Source: Cladorhizidae sp. MBARI D1340-BT2 (Eukaryota; Porifera; Demospongiae; Poecilosclerida; Cladorhizidae). Taken from it: a DNA stretch of 64,000 nt. Shown piece after piece: positions 10,501-22,500 of the stretch. The translations under genes were made by a program, and so were the position numbers. A model generated the notes under the pieces. It saw only the letters and a list, made by a program, of their open reading frames with translations, was not told the DNA's origin and ran no database searches. Location of the stretch: the NCBI GenBank assembly GCA_028752905.1, contig JAQNBH010000011.1, positions 18,755,909 through 18,819,908 of the forward strand, written 5' to 3'. The first letter of the stretch is position 1. Each line of letters begins with the position of its first letter.

Positions 10501-13500
10501 TCTCACGTGTCAGCCACATGAACTGCGTCAAGGCTATGCCCATCTATCGAACACGTGCTGGTTTAGCTGCTGCTTCATTTGAGTCATGGCTTCTTCGAGC
10601 AAGTGTAGATATCATCTCTCTTTACAGAAAAAGATTGAAGTTATCAAAGAAGCTGAGAAGAATCCTGGTGTTACTGTACGTTCACTTGGTGAACTCTTCG
10701 GCTGTGGAAAGACCCAAATTTCAGATATTTTGAAAAACAAGGAATCTATTGTCACCTTGTATGAATCTAATGCTTCAAGCTCTTTGTCTCGTACAAACAA
10801 GAGATCTTGTGTGTCCGAATACTCGGAGATTAACGACGCTTTATACCAATGGTACCTGCTGGCATGCTCAAAGAACATTTACCCCTGTGGGCCCCAGCTT
10901 ACTGAAAAAGCCAAGGAAATTTCTGTAATCCTGGACAAGGAGTTTAAGGGAAGCAATGGATGGTTGGAAAAGTGGAAGAAGCGATATAACATTAGAAGAG
11001 TGACTGTGTGTGGAGAATCAGGTGATGTACAAGGGTATACTGTTGAGTTATGGAAGGAGAGATTGCCAGAGATTTTGAGGGGATATGCAAAGGAAGATAT
11101 CTATAACCTAGATGAAACAGGATGCTTTTGGAGGGCTCTTCCAGAGCAAGAATTTGCTCAGAAGGGGAAGAAGTGCAAGGGTGGGAAGAAGTGTAAGCAG
11201 AGGGTCACAGTGACCTTCATAGTGAATGGAGCTGAGACTCCTAATCTAGCAATCAGGAAACCCCAGGTGTTTTCGAGGAATGGATAAAAATAGTCTACCA
11301 GTCGAGTATTATCACCAGAAAAAAGCCTGGATGACAGGAGAAATCTTGGAAGCAGTATTGACCTCTTTTAACCGTAAAATGAGCATTAAAAAGATCAATT
11401 TTGCTTTTTATGGATAATGCTGGTTGCCACCCAGAAAATTTAAAAGAAAAATATAGTAATATAAAAATAGTTTTTCTTCCACCAAATACATCTAAATTAC
11501 AGCCACTAGACTTGGGGATCATCCAGAACTTCAAGGTCCATTATCGTCGGCTTCTCCTTCGCTATGTGTTAGCTAAAATTGATGATTGCAGTTGTGCTTC
11601 TGAGATAACGAAGTCTATTAATGTACTAACTGCAATCAGGTGGATATCTCGGGCATGGAGTGAAGGAAAACCAGAAATGATATCTAAGTGCTTCAGAAGT
11701 GGCGGTGTTCTTAATAGTGAGTTGGGTGTGACCAGCTTAAATTAAGAAGATCCTTTTCAAGACGTTGATGCAGAATTTGTACTAGGTGCACTCATTTCAA
11801 AGACAATGGGCACCAAGGATAGTTTTTCACCTGATGAGTATGTCAATGGAGACAGCAATCTTCCTGTACTGAGTTTGATGATGATACCTTGGAAGAAAGC
11901 TTCTTAGTAGCAAGTCTTTCTGAACAGTCATCCATTGTTGAATGTGAGGAAGCACTTACAGATGGAGAAGACCTAGACCTACTACCACCTCCCCCCAAAT
12001 TGAGAAACTGTGGAGAAGCTATACAATCATTAGAGGAGGTCAAAAACTTTTTGGAAAGCCGTGCATGTTTTACCGAAGCCTTGAGTGCCAGTTTTCTAAT
12101 TGATCAAGTAGCTTGTCTTCATTCAGTTAATGCCAGACAAAGTACTCTATACATTCATACTTCCCTGACCTTCACACTGAATAACTGCATCAATTTACGT
12201 CTACAATTAACAATGTTCATATAATAGTATTAGTATCTTATAATTATTATGTATACATATATAATAATGCATGTGATATCTACAATTGATGAATGAACAA
12301 ACAATCCACCTATTATAATGATAAAATGAGATTAATGGGGAAAATCCTCTGAATAAGGGACACCTCCGAATAATGGACAAAAGTCCTCGTCCCAATGCAT
12401 CCGTTATTCAGAGGTTCCAGTGCTGTCTGTAGTTAGCTGATAGTGAGTATTCATAAGTGCTCACCTCACCTGCCAGTAATGAAAGTGGACTAATAGTTAG
12501 CACAGAGTGAGCATTCATAAGTGCTCACCTCACCTGCCAGTAATGAAAGTGGACTAATAGTTAGCCCTAGCCCTGGCAGCTGCAGTAAGTGCTCACCTCA
12601 TCTGCCAGTAATGAAAGTGGGCTAATAGTTAGCAGAGAGTGAGCATTCTTAAGTGCTCACCTCACCTGCCAGTAATGAAAGTAGGCTAATAGTTAGAGAG
12701 TGAGCATTCATAAGTGCTCACCTCACCTTCCAGTAATGAAAGTGGGCTAATAGTTAGCAGAGAGTGAGCATTCATAAGTGCTCACCTCACCTGCCAGTAA
12801 TGAAAGTGGACTAATAGTTAGCACAGAGTGAGCATTCATAAGTGCTCACCTCACCTGCCAGTAATGAAAGTGGACTAATAGTTAGCACAGAGTGAGCATT
12901 CATAAGTGCTCACCTCACCTGCCAGTAATGAAAGTGGACTAATAGTTAGCCCTAGCCCTGGCAGCTGCAGTAAGTGCTCACCTCATCTGCCAGTAATGAA
13001 AGTGGGCTAATAGTTAGCAGAGAGTGAGCATTCTTAAGTGCTCACCTCACCTGCCAGTAATGAAAGTAGGCTAATAGTTAGAGAGTGAGCATTCATAAGT
13101 GCTCACCTCACCTTCCAGTAATGAAAGTGGACTAATAGTTAGCACAGAGTGAGCATTCATAAGTGCTCACCTCACCTGCCAGTAATGAAAGTGGACTAAT
13201 AGTTAGCCCTAGCCCTAGCCCTGGCAGCTGCAGTAAGTGCTCACCTCATCTGCCAGTAATGAAAGTGGGCTAATAGTTAGCAGAGAGTGAGCATTCTTAA
13301 GTGCTCACCTCACCTGCCAGTAATGAAAGTAGGCTAATAGTTAGAGAGTGAGCATTCATAAGTGCTCACCTCACCTTCCAGTAATGAAAGTGGGCTAATA
13401 GTTAGCAGAGAGTGAGCATTCATAAGTGCTCACCTCACCTGCCAGTAATGAAAGTGGACTAATAGTTAGCAGAGAGTGAGCATTCATACATGTAAGTGCT

Positions 13501-16500
13501 CACCTCACCTGCCAGTAATGAAAGTGGACTAATAGTTAGCTGAGAGTGAGCATTCAAAAGTTATTTGTGTGGGTAACCATAAATGGCATGTAGAGAGTGA
13601 GCATTCATACATGTAAGTGCTCACCTCACCTGCCAGTAATGAAAGTGGACTAATAGTTAGCTGAGAGTGAGCATTCAAAAGTTATTTGTGTGGGTAACCA
13701 TAAATGGCATGTTGGTGATGACTGATGGTTAAGGTTTAATAATCAATAACCCCCCCCCCCCCCCCCCAGTGCTACTACCAGCAATTAAGCCATAGTTGAT
13801 TGTAACGCCATTATCCAATTATCACTGGAAAGCGCACAGAATGGCTATCCAAAATTATTGCAACTGGTGAAGCATTAAAGAGTTGTGATGCTCTACCTGT
13901 TATTGTTTTTAACCACAATATGGCCTAATCCTCCCTCCCCAGATATTACCTGGAAATTGCAATGCCATAATCTGCTTAACACTGTAGAATCTTGTTTGTT
14001 TCCTGTGTGTAAGTCACATTCCTATGGGAGCTATGAATATGTTTAAACAGAAATTGTGTTGCATCGCATACAGGGAGGCTAAGCTAGATCGCTGGAGTCA
14101 ACCTATTATTCTTCTTCTCGGTGAATGAAACAGCAAGCAGCCTGAAGCTAGAGGTGTATAGAGTATGCTATACACTTTTGTAGACTCGGCCCACATAGCT
14201 CAATAGTGCAGCACTTTTGTAGACTCAGCCCACATTGCTCAATAGTGCAGCACTTTTGTAGACTCAGCCCACATAGCTCAATAGTGCAGCACTTTTGTAG
14301 ACTCAGCCCACATAGCTCAATAGTGCAGCACTTTAGTAGACTCATCCCACATAGCTCAATAGTGCAGCACTTTTGTAGACTCAGCCCACATAGCAGCACT
14401 TTTGTAGACTCAGCTCAATAGTGCAGCACTTTTGTAGACTCAGCCCACATAGCTCAATAGTGCAGCACTTTTGTAGACTCAGCCCACATAGCTCAATAGT
14501 GCAGCACTTTTGTAGACTCAGCCCACATAGCTCAATAGTGCAGCACTTTTGTAGACTCAGCCCACATAGCTCAATAGTGCAGCACTTTTGTAGACTCAGC
14601 CCACATAGCTCAATAGTGCAGCACTTTTGTAGACTCAGCCCACATAGCTCAATAGTGCAGCACTTTTGTAGACTCAGCCCACATAGCTCAATAGTGCAGC
14701 ACTTTTGTAGACTCAGCCCACATAGCTCAATAGTGCAGCTTCGTAATCATTCCACATTCATGTTTGAGGCTACACCTACTCCTGAACTTAATATTATTCG
14801 TAGTGTAAGACACGTGTCCTTAAGCAGCTACTTACATCCCAGGAAATATTGGATTTGTGTTTCTTTCACTACTCCCGACTAATATGACAAAATTCTCCCG
14901 ACAAATCCTCTTGATTTAGGCTGGATACAATCCTTTGATGATTTTGTCTTCGATGAAGGAAAATATTTCTGATGATGTGGACACATTTGCTCTACTAGTT
15001 GAAAGAACTGGCGTCAATGTGGCTTGTAAGGTATGTAAGTTTAATGCAGTAATTGAAAATAGATATTTCAAAGCATGAATATTTATCAGCTCTTCCCTGA
15101 ACTGTCATATCAATCACATCAGATCTTGGTTTGTTTAGGATCAGAGAACTGTACTTATGCTTGCAGCAGGGACTGGAAATGTTGCCATGGTTTCCTTCTT
15201 TATAGAGAAAGGGTGTGACATGAATGCTAAAGACAAGGTGAGACATTATTTGTTGTATATGATGTCTCGGTGCTCTTTCACTGACCTGAGGAAGATAATG
15301 GCACACCCATTTACTGTACAAGAATCGATCTGCTTTAGTGAATCTCATGGTTGTCACCTTATAAGTGCATATATATATATATATTATTAGGATGGGTCAA
15401 CAGCTCTAATGTATGCGGTACAGAATGGACATAGTGATGTGGTACAAATGCTGCTCTCTCAATCACACTGTGATGTACAGGCCAAAGACAATGTAGGTTC
15501 TATCACAGACATTACTTTAGCATGTACATTGTGTGTTAATCCTAGACCTCGGATTCTGCACACACCCCCCCCCCCCCCTGCCCCCTCCCAATGCAGTTTT
15601 TTTTAAAAATTATAGCTTATGCATGTGAGAATGTCGAGTATGTATAGTTGTTGCTGTTTTAAAGCAGAAGAAAATAAATCAACTTCTACTAACAAGAATT
15701 ACTATCTTTTCTTGTCTGCGCATTTCCTCGATTGGAATGTGCCCCCAATTAAACTACCTATCATTTACTCACTTTGAATGAAATAGAATGCACCCTTAAT
15801 TAGACCGCCCACCAGCAGGTGATATGATCACTGCAGATGTACGTGTATTTAATGAACATGTGTGTACAGTATGTGTGTTATTTCCAGAGTAAGAGAAAAA
15901 ATTGACTTCATCTAACTTATCTTCTGATGAAGGCTAGAGCATCTAGTCGAAACGTCGAGAAAATACAATTTCAAGTTGATTATTTTGAGAAGGTTATTGT
16001 AATATCTTCTTCTTGCTACTGTATTTCATTGATTAGAGCATGCCCTTGATTAGAACACACACCAGCAGCAAATATGAAAGCTCTGTCTAGAGTGGGCGAA
16101 GAAAGCTTGGCAAACTGTCAGCACTGAGGTGATAATCAAAAATGCGGCATTTCAGTCAAGGCAGGTGGGTCACATGATGCCAGCATTCACTGTTAAAGCC
16201 CGGACAAGCAGCAGGAAGTGTTGCAAGGGAATCACCAGTGAGACAGCCCAACTCCACGGAAAAGGGACGGGAGACAACAATTATGAAGATTCCTTCGCAA
16301 GCGACGAAGAAGAGGAATTAGCTAGAGCAATAACACTGCTATTAGCAATAATTATCACTATTGTGCGAACACCTGTTAGTCGTGTTCAAATAATAGAGAC
16401 AGCCCTGAAATAGTATGTGTAGCTAGGAAGCTCATGAAATGCACGCATTCTAATCAGAATGTTATAATGAGAAATTGTATGGTATGTGCCTGGGATCCAC

Positions 16501-19500
16501 TACACAATATCCAGCAGAGGTGTAGGTACTGTATGTCCTGTTGCACCTGGAGTCCAGCAATGGTGGGTGCTTAAGCCCCATTGCACAGGACATCTGGCAA
16601 ACGGGTACCTGTGTACAATAGGTTCTGTTGCACATGTCCCAATAATCTCTGTCCGTACTATGTCAGTTGTACAGCGATGCAAAACAAACCCTGCTAATCA
16701 GCGCTAACAACCAATGCTGGCAAACAAGAATGCTACACTGTAACATGCCATTACATTTTATATTTGCTGGTTGTTGTGATTTTTATCTAATTGCAGCTTT
16801 TTTTTTGTGTGTGTGTGTTTTGTGTTTTTTTTTTGGGGTGGGGGTGGAGGTGGGGGGTTGTTTTTGTACATCCCAAAATGCGATGGGACATCTACTGCAC
16901 ATGCACTGAACTCCTCAGTGGGGTGTAATACAATTTTGGAGTAGATAGGAGAAGTGAGTCCTTTTACCTTGCCATTTTATTTATTTATTTTGACTTGTCC
17001 TGTTCGTGTCATTGCCACCGCCAGTTCTAGGACCACTCTCAGGAAAACCTTGATGACAGAAGTACAGTACAAGTCAAAAATACATGAGGGTTATCTTCCT
17101 TTTGACACACATAAAAGCCTCTTCCGTTTCCTACCATTACTAAAATATACAATCTGTACCAAAAAATTAATGGTACCTTTCAATTATTATACGCTTGATT
17201 CTACTTTTGCTGCAGCAGTGCTGGCCTTCTAAAGGTCGTACAAGCCACTATGCTGGCCTCTAAAGGTCAGTGCAGGCCACTGTGCTGGCCTCTATAGGTC
17301 AGTGGAAGCCACTGTGCTGGCCTTCTAAAGGTCAGTGCAAGCCACTGTGATGGCCTCTAAAGGTCAGTGCAAGCCACTGTGCTGACCTCTAAAGGTCAGT
17401 GCAAGCCACTGTGAGCCTCTAAAGGTCGTGCAAGCCACTGTGCAAGCCTCTAAAGGTCAGTGCAAGCCACTGTGCTGGCCTCTAAAGGTCAGTACAAGCC
17501 ACTGTGCTGGCCTCTAAAGGTCAGTACAAGCCACTGTGCTGGCCTCTAAAGGTCAGTGCAGGCCACTGTGCTGGCCTCTAAAGGTCAGTGCAAGCCACTG
17601 TGCTGGCCTCTAAAGGTCAATGCAAGCCTCTCTGCAGCCTCTAAAGGTCAGTGCAAGCCACTGTGCTGGCCTCTAAAGGTCAGTGCAAGCCACTGTGCTG
17701 GCTCTAAAGGTCAATGCAAGCCACTGTGCTGGCCTGTAAAGGTCAGTGCAAGCCACTGTGCTGGCCTCTAAAGGTCAGTGCAAGCCACTGTGCTGGCTCT
17801 AAAGGTCAATGCAAGCCACTGTGCTGGCCTCTAAAGGTCAGTGCAGGCCACTGTGCTGGCCTCTATAGGTCAGTGGAAGCCACTGTGCTGGCCTTCTAAA
17901 GGTCAGTGCAAGCCACTGTGCTGGCCTCTAAAGGTCAGTGCAAGCCACTGTGCTGACCTCTAAAGGTCAGTGCAAGCCACTGTGAGCCTCTAAAGGTCGT
18001 GCAAGCCACTGCAAGCCTCTAAAGGTCAGTGCAAGCCACTGTGCTGGCCTCTAAAGGTCAGTACAAGCCACTGTGCTGGCCTCTAAAGGTCAGTACAAGC
18101 CACTGTGCTGGCCTCTAAAGGTCAGTGCAGGCCACTGTGCTGGCCTCTAAAGGTCAATGCAAGCCTCTCTGCAGCCTCTAAAGGTCAGTGCAAGCCACTG
18201 TGCTGGCCTCTAGAGGTCAGTGCAAGCCACTCTGCTGGCCTGTAAAGGTCAGTGCAAGCCACTTTGCTGGCCTCTAAAGGTCAATGCAGGCCACTGTGCT
18301 GGCCTGTAAAGGTCAGTGCAAGCCACTGTGCTGGCCTCTAAAGGTCAGTGCAAGCCACTGTGCTGGCTCTAAAGGTCAATGCAAGCCACTGTGCTGGCCT
18401 CTAAAGGTCAGTGCAAGCCACTGTGCTGGCCTCTAAAGGTCAGTGCAAGCCACTGTGCTGGCTCTAAAGGTCAATGCAAGCCACTGTGCTGGCCTCTAAA
18501 GGTCAGTGCAAGCCACTGTGCTGGCCTCTAAAGGTCAAAGCAAGCCACTGTACTGGCCTCTAAAGGTCAGTGCAAGCCACTGTGCTGGCCTCTAAAGGTC
18601 AATGCAAGCCACTGTGCTGGCCTCTAAAGTCAATGCAAGCCACTGTGCTGGCCTCTAAAGGTCAGTGCTAGCCACTGTGCTAGCCTCTAAAGGTCAGTGA
18701 AGCCACCGTGGAATGAAGACTTCCAAAGCAACTGAGCAACTTCTTGCCACATGCCTCCTCAGTTTATGGTGTGGATTGAATACATGATATCATCAATACG
18801 TGTGACCGAGATTCACATAAAATTGCTCCATTGAGCTTTAGAAGCATTTCTCTCACTAGAGGGTGCATAGCAAAATAGAATCAAAACAGTGTATAATTTT
18901 GGAGCAGTTAGTAGAGTGGTAGACCATGTTTACTGGGGTTTAATAAATAGTGTTGTACTATTCTATGCCTTCTCTGTTATACTATTTCAGCTCAATATTG
19001 TCAAATCTCGAGTTATTATTCATTTAATGCTGACTTTCTACTATATTGGTTGGGAAATGAAGGAGAAGAAGTGCTTCTGAATAAAAATGGCCCCATGGAA
19101 GTGTGTTAACGACATAAATATCACTCAATTTTTGTCCCCAACACAATTTTATTTTAAATTACCTAAAAGCTCTTTCTTTCTTTTGAAAGGTCATTTTTTT
19201 CTCCAATTCTGCCTTTTCCTCAAGAGATAGAGTCCTGTCTACGAGCTCACTTGCCAGTGAAAATGGGCTAATGGATGATCAATCACAAGTTGTATTCGTG
19301 AGTCCTCCATAAATGGCAAGTGTGGGGTACCCATGGTTACGGTGTAATTTTTTTTTTAATTTTTTAATTTTTTTTAATGAGAACTGTCTATTGCCAGCAG
19401 TTAAGAACTAGTTGATGGCAATAGCACATATCATTATAAAGCACACAGAAATTTAGCGATTAGTGGATTAAAAGGTTATGGTGGTTTGTTTATGTTTTTT

Positions 19501-22500
19501 ATATAACTTACAAATATGGTTGAGTCCTCCTAGCAATCCTTCAAGCATCATTCATAGGGGTGGATTTTGAAGAGGAGGGACTTAATACACTGCATGGCCT
19601 TACGGCTGCAGCAAGGCTCCCTCCTGCCACTGAGCGCAGAAAATAGAAATAATTCTAACTGGTGATGATGTATACATAACAAGCTGTAAATAGAGACATG
19701 ACAGTGAACTTTAGTTTATTGTGTGGTGCAGTTGTAATTGTCTCACTCTGAGTTAACCAGCTTGGAGTGGGATTGCTTATAACAATCTACGAGGTTGACG
19801 GTTTGAGTGCTCCTTCACCACTTTCTCTGGATCGAGACCAATAGAGGATCACAAGTCCATTTTAAGTGGGCTTGTCTCGTTGTGCTTCTTGGTGAAAGTT
19901 TTATATAAGTCTTAGCATACTGATCAACCTCTATCACACTGATCTGGTAACTGTGCGAGTAGACATGATTGTAGATATTAGGATAGTAATCCTGATCCAA
20001 GTGCATGATCACTTTTTCGGGAGTGTTAAGTTCTTTAGCCAGCAACTGCTCACTTCTCCACTTCTTCCCCCACATATCTAACTCTGTGCCGAGTGCTCTA
20101 GAAGGTGGTAGATCATCTTCATAGTATTTTATGAGGTTGGTTAGTTTACTGAGCTGTAGAAGAGACTGTATATTGTCTGATGGTAACAGTTTTACAACAA
20201 TGGACAATGAGAGAAGAATTGTCATTAAATCGAACATCAAGTTAAGATATCAAGTGATCTGACATTGGAATGGTCAGAGTACATTAGTATTTTGTTATTA
20301 ACTGAGGGCATAAGTGACAGTGAAGTGGTTGGAGATGATAATGTGGAGGAGGCAGTAAAGAATGTCAATCCTAAGATTGTTCGTACTTCAGTTCCACAGC
20401 AAGTTTTGCAAATCTTTCAAGTCTACTCGAAATTCAAGAACTTGACTCGTTAATACCAACACTTTGACTAACTGCAAGGACAGTGTCACACACACCATCA
20501 TGGAATGCATCAATCTCTAAAAAAATCTTTTCATAGAGAACTTTACATTGTCTATATCCTTGTGGGAATGAATGACCTCCACACGGCAACCTTGCTGCCT
20601 TATACTCTGCCATTTAGCATAGGGAACCAAGCAACTTAGTGATGAAAGTCAAGTGTCTGTTCCACTCTGCAGGCTCACTGTTAGCTATTGCTTCCAAGCA
20701 ACTTAGTGGTGAAAGGCAAGTCTCTGTTCCACTCTGCTGGCTCACTGTTATTGCTTCCAAGCAACTTAGTGATGAAAGTCAAGTGTCTGTTCCACTCTGC
20801 AGGCTCACTGTTAGCTATTGCTTCCAAGCAACTTAGTGGTGAAAGGCAAGTCTCTGTTCCACTCTGCTGGCTCACTGTTAGCTACTGCTTCCAAGCAACT
20901 CAGTGATGAAAGGCAAATCTCTGTTCCACTCTGCTGGCTCATTGTTAGCTATTGCTTCCAAGCAACTTAGTGGTGAAAGTCAAGTGTCTGTTCCACTCTG
21001 CTGGCTCACTGTTCGCGATTGCTTCCAAGCAACTTGGTATTGGAACGGAAGTCGAGGAGTACTTCAAACACTGCATTACTCTCAACCAAGCATGTTCTTT
21101 ACATATCTTTTAGTTGTTTTCTACTTTTCACCAGGAAGCACATCAGCAACCCTCACGGTGTTGTTATAAGGTGAGTTGCTGAAAAAAGCCGATGCCATGT
21201 CAGAAGTCAGCATCATGTTACTCACATCATGAATGCTGCATCATTTCGTGACACAGAGGTTAAGTCTGTGTGCTCATCATTGGCAGTATCTGTTCCTTCA
21301 TCAGTAATTATGGAGGAGGACTTAGCTTGCCTAATTTTTTCCCGCCATTGGCAGTGTCTGTTCCTTCATCAGCAGCTATGGAGGAGGACTTAGCTTGCCT
21401 AATTTTTGCTAACCATTGGCAGTGTCTATTCCTTCATCAGCAGCTATGGAGGAGGACTTAGCTTGCCTAATTTGTGCTCACCATTGGCAGTGTCTATTCC
21501 TTCATCAGCAGCTATGGAGGAGGACTTAGCTTGCCTAATTTTTGCTCACCATTGGCAGTGTCTGTTCCTTCATCAGCAGCTATGGAGGAGGACTTTGCTT
21601 GCCCTTGTCATTGGAAGTGTCTGTTCCTTCATCAGCAATTAATTTTTGCAAAAGGTCTTATTCTGGAGAATGTCACCACAAATGGAAAATCTTTTTCATT
21701 TTCAAATCTCCTGCTAGTGTACACAGCATTACTTTATGCTTCTTACGCACTTCTGCCTGGACATTAAACTACAGCAAAGCAAGATAATCTCCTTGGTTAC
21801 CATGCAGATCACTTTGGACCCAGGTCTGTCATCATTATGGTCACTCTGAATTCAATTCCTTGTTGACCACATACAAGATCACTGTCTCTGCAATAGATCG
21901 AAGTTTTAACTGATTTACTGCGATGTGCTTGTTACTATCCTCTGCTCTTGATGTTCCATGTAAATGCAATGGCTTTTGGGACTGCAGTTGGTGAAATCTC
22001 CTACCCTTAGAACTATAGCATCCTCGTTTGTATTGAGAAGGTGTTCTTCAAGCTTTTCAGTAGCCTTTTTGTTGAAGCAATTGTTGAAGCTAGTGAAGGG
22101 GTTAGTTACATGTACTCCACAGAAGACTCTCACCGCCCAAGCAAGACACAGAATTAATAGTAGCCTCCATCTTTGACCATTCTACTTTCTAAGCCAACTA
22201 GACTGGAAGTAATGTTGTTGGTCGTTTTATAATGCGCTAAAGGAACTGGAAGGAACTGGGAACAAAGTGCCGTTTGAGCAAGATATACTTGTCATGATCA
22301 GAAAGCTTCCGCTGAGCCTTTAACTCAACAATTTTCTCGCAATCAACCTGAACTAATTGCTGGGTGGATGTCCTACATAGGTTATAGTATTGACTGTTGT
22401 GGTAATACTGTACTATCTGACTGTTCTTCCTATGATAATACTGTGCTTGCAGTATCCCACTGTTCTGTGGCAATATTGTACTGTTCCTACTACTGTGCTT

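Larger units (their letters stand above)
9770..12429. mobile_element. Tigger/pogo-like DNA transposon carrying a divergent HIRAN ORF
   Basis: The 2.66-kb insertion sits in a 64-bp minisatellite unit, flanked by TA at 9768-9769 and TA at 12430-12431; removing it restores the unit. The left end begins CAGTGGAACCTCTACTAATG. The right end, read inward on the minus strand, begins CAGACAGCACTGGAACCTCT, so the termini share the CAG start and the (T)GGAACCTCT core with a few extra bases at the right. Inside are a plus-strand CENP-B/DDE_1 type transposase with several breaks and a minus-strand HIRAN ORF starting 42 bp away. TA target duplication and transposase type agree with the Tc1/mariner-pogo group. 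Confidence 0.9.

Noticed and set aside
14148..14882. 13-residue repeat proteins on both strands
   Set aside because: By-product of the 39-bp minisatellite; no conserved flanking sequence or splice support.
16129..16413. Acidic 94-codon ORF as an extra exon or gene
   Set aside because: No family match, no defensible splice sites, and inclusion would break the ankyrin repeat continuity between 15492 and 24066.
17213..18708. CRISPR array (32-bp repeats)
   Set aside because: Units are directly contiguous without unique spacers and the sequence is animal nuclear DNA. The same applies to the 30, 37, 39 and 24-bp arrays.
18889..18935. tRNA-derived SINE promoter (AGTTAGTAGAGTGGTAGACC resembles an A box)
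   Set aside because: No B box at the expected distance and no SINE-like tail.
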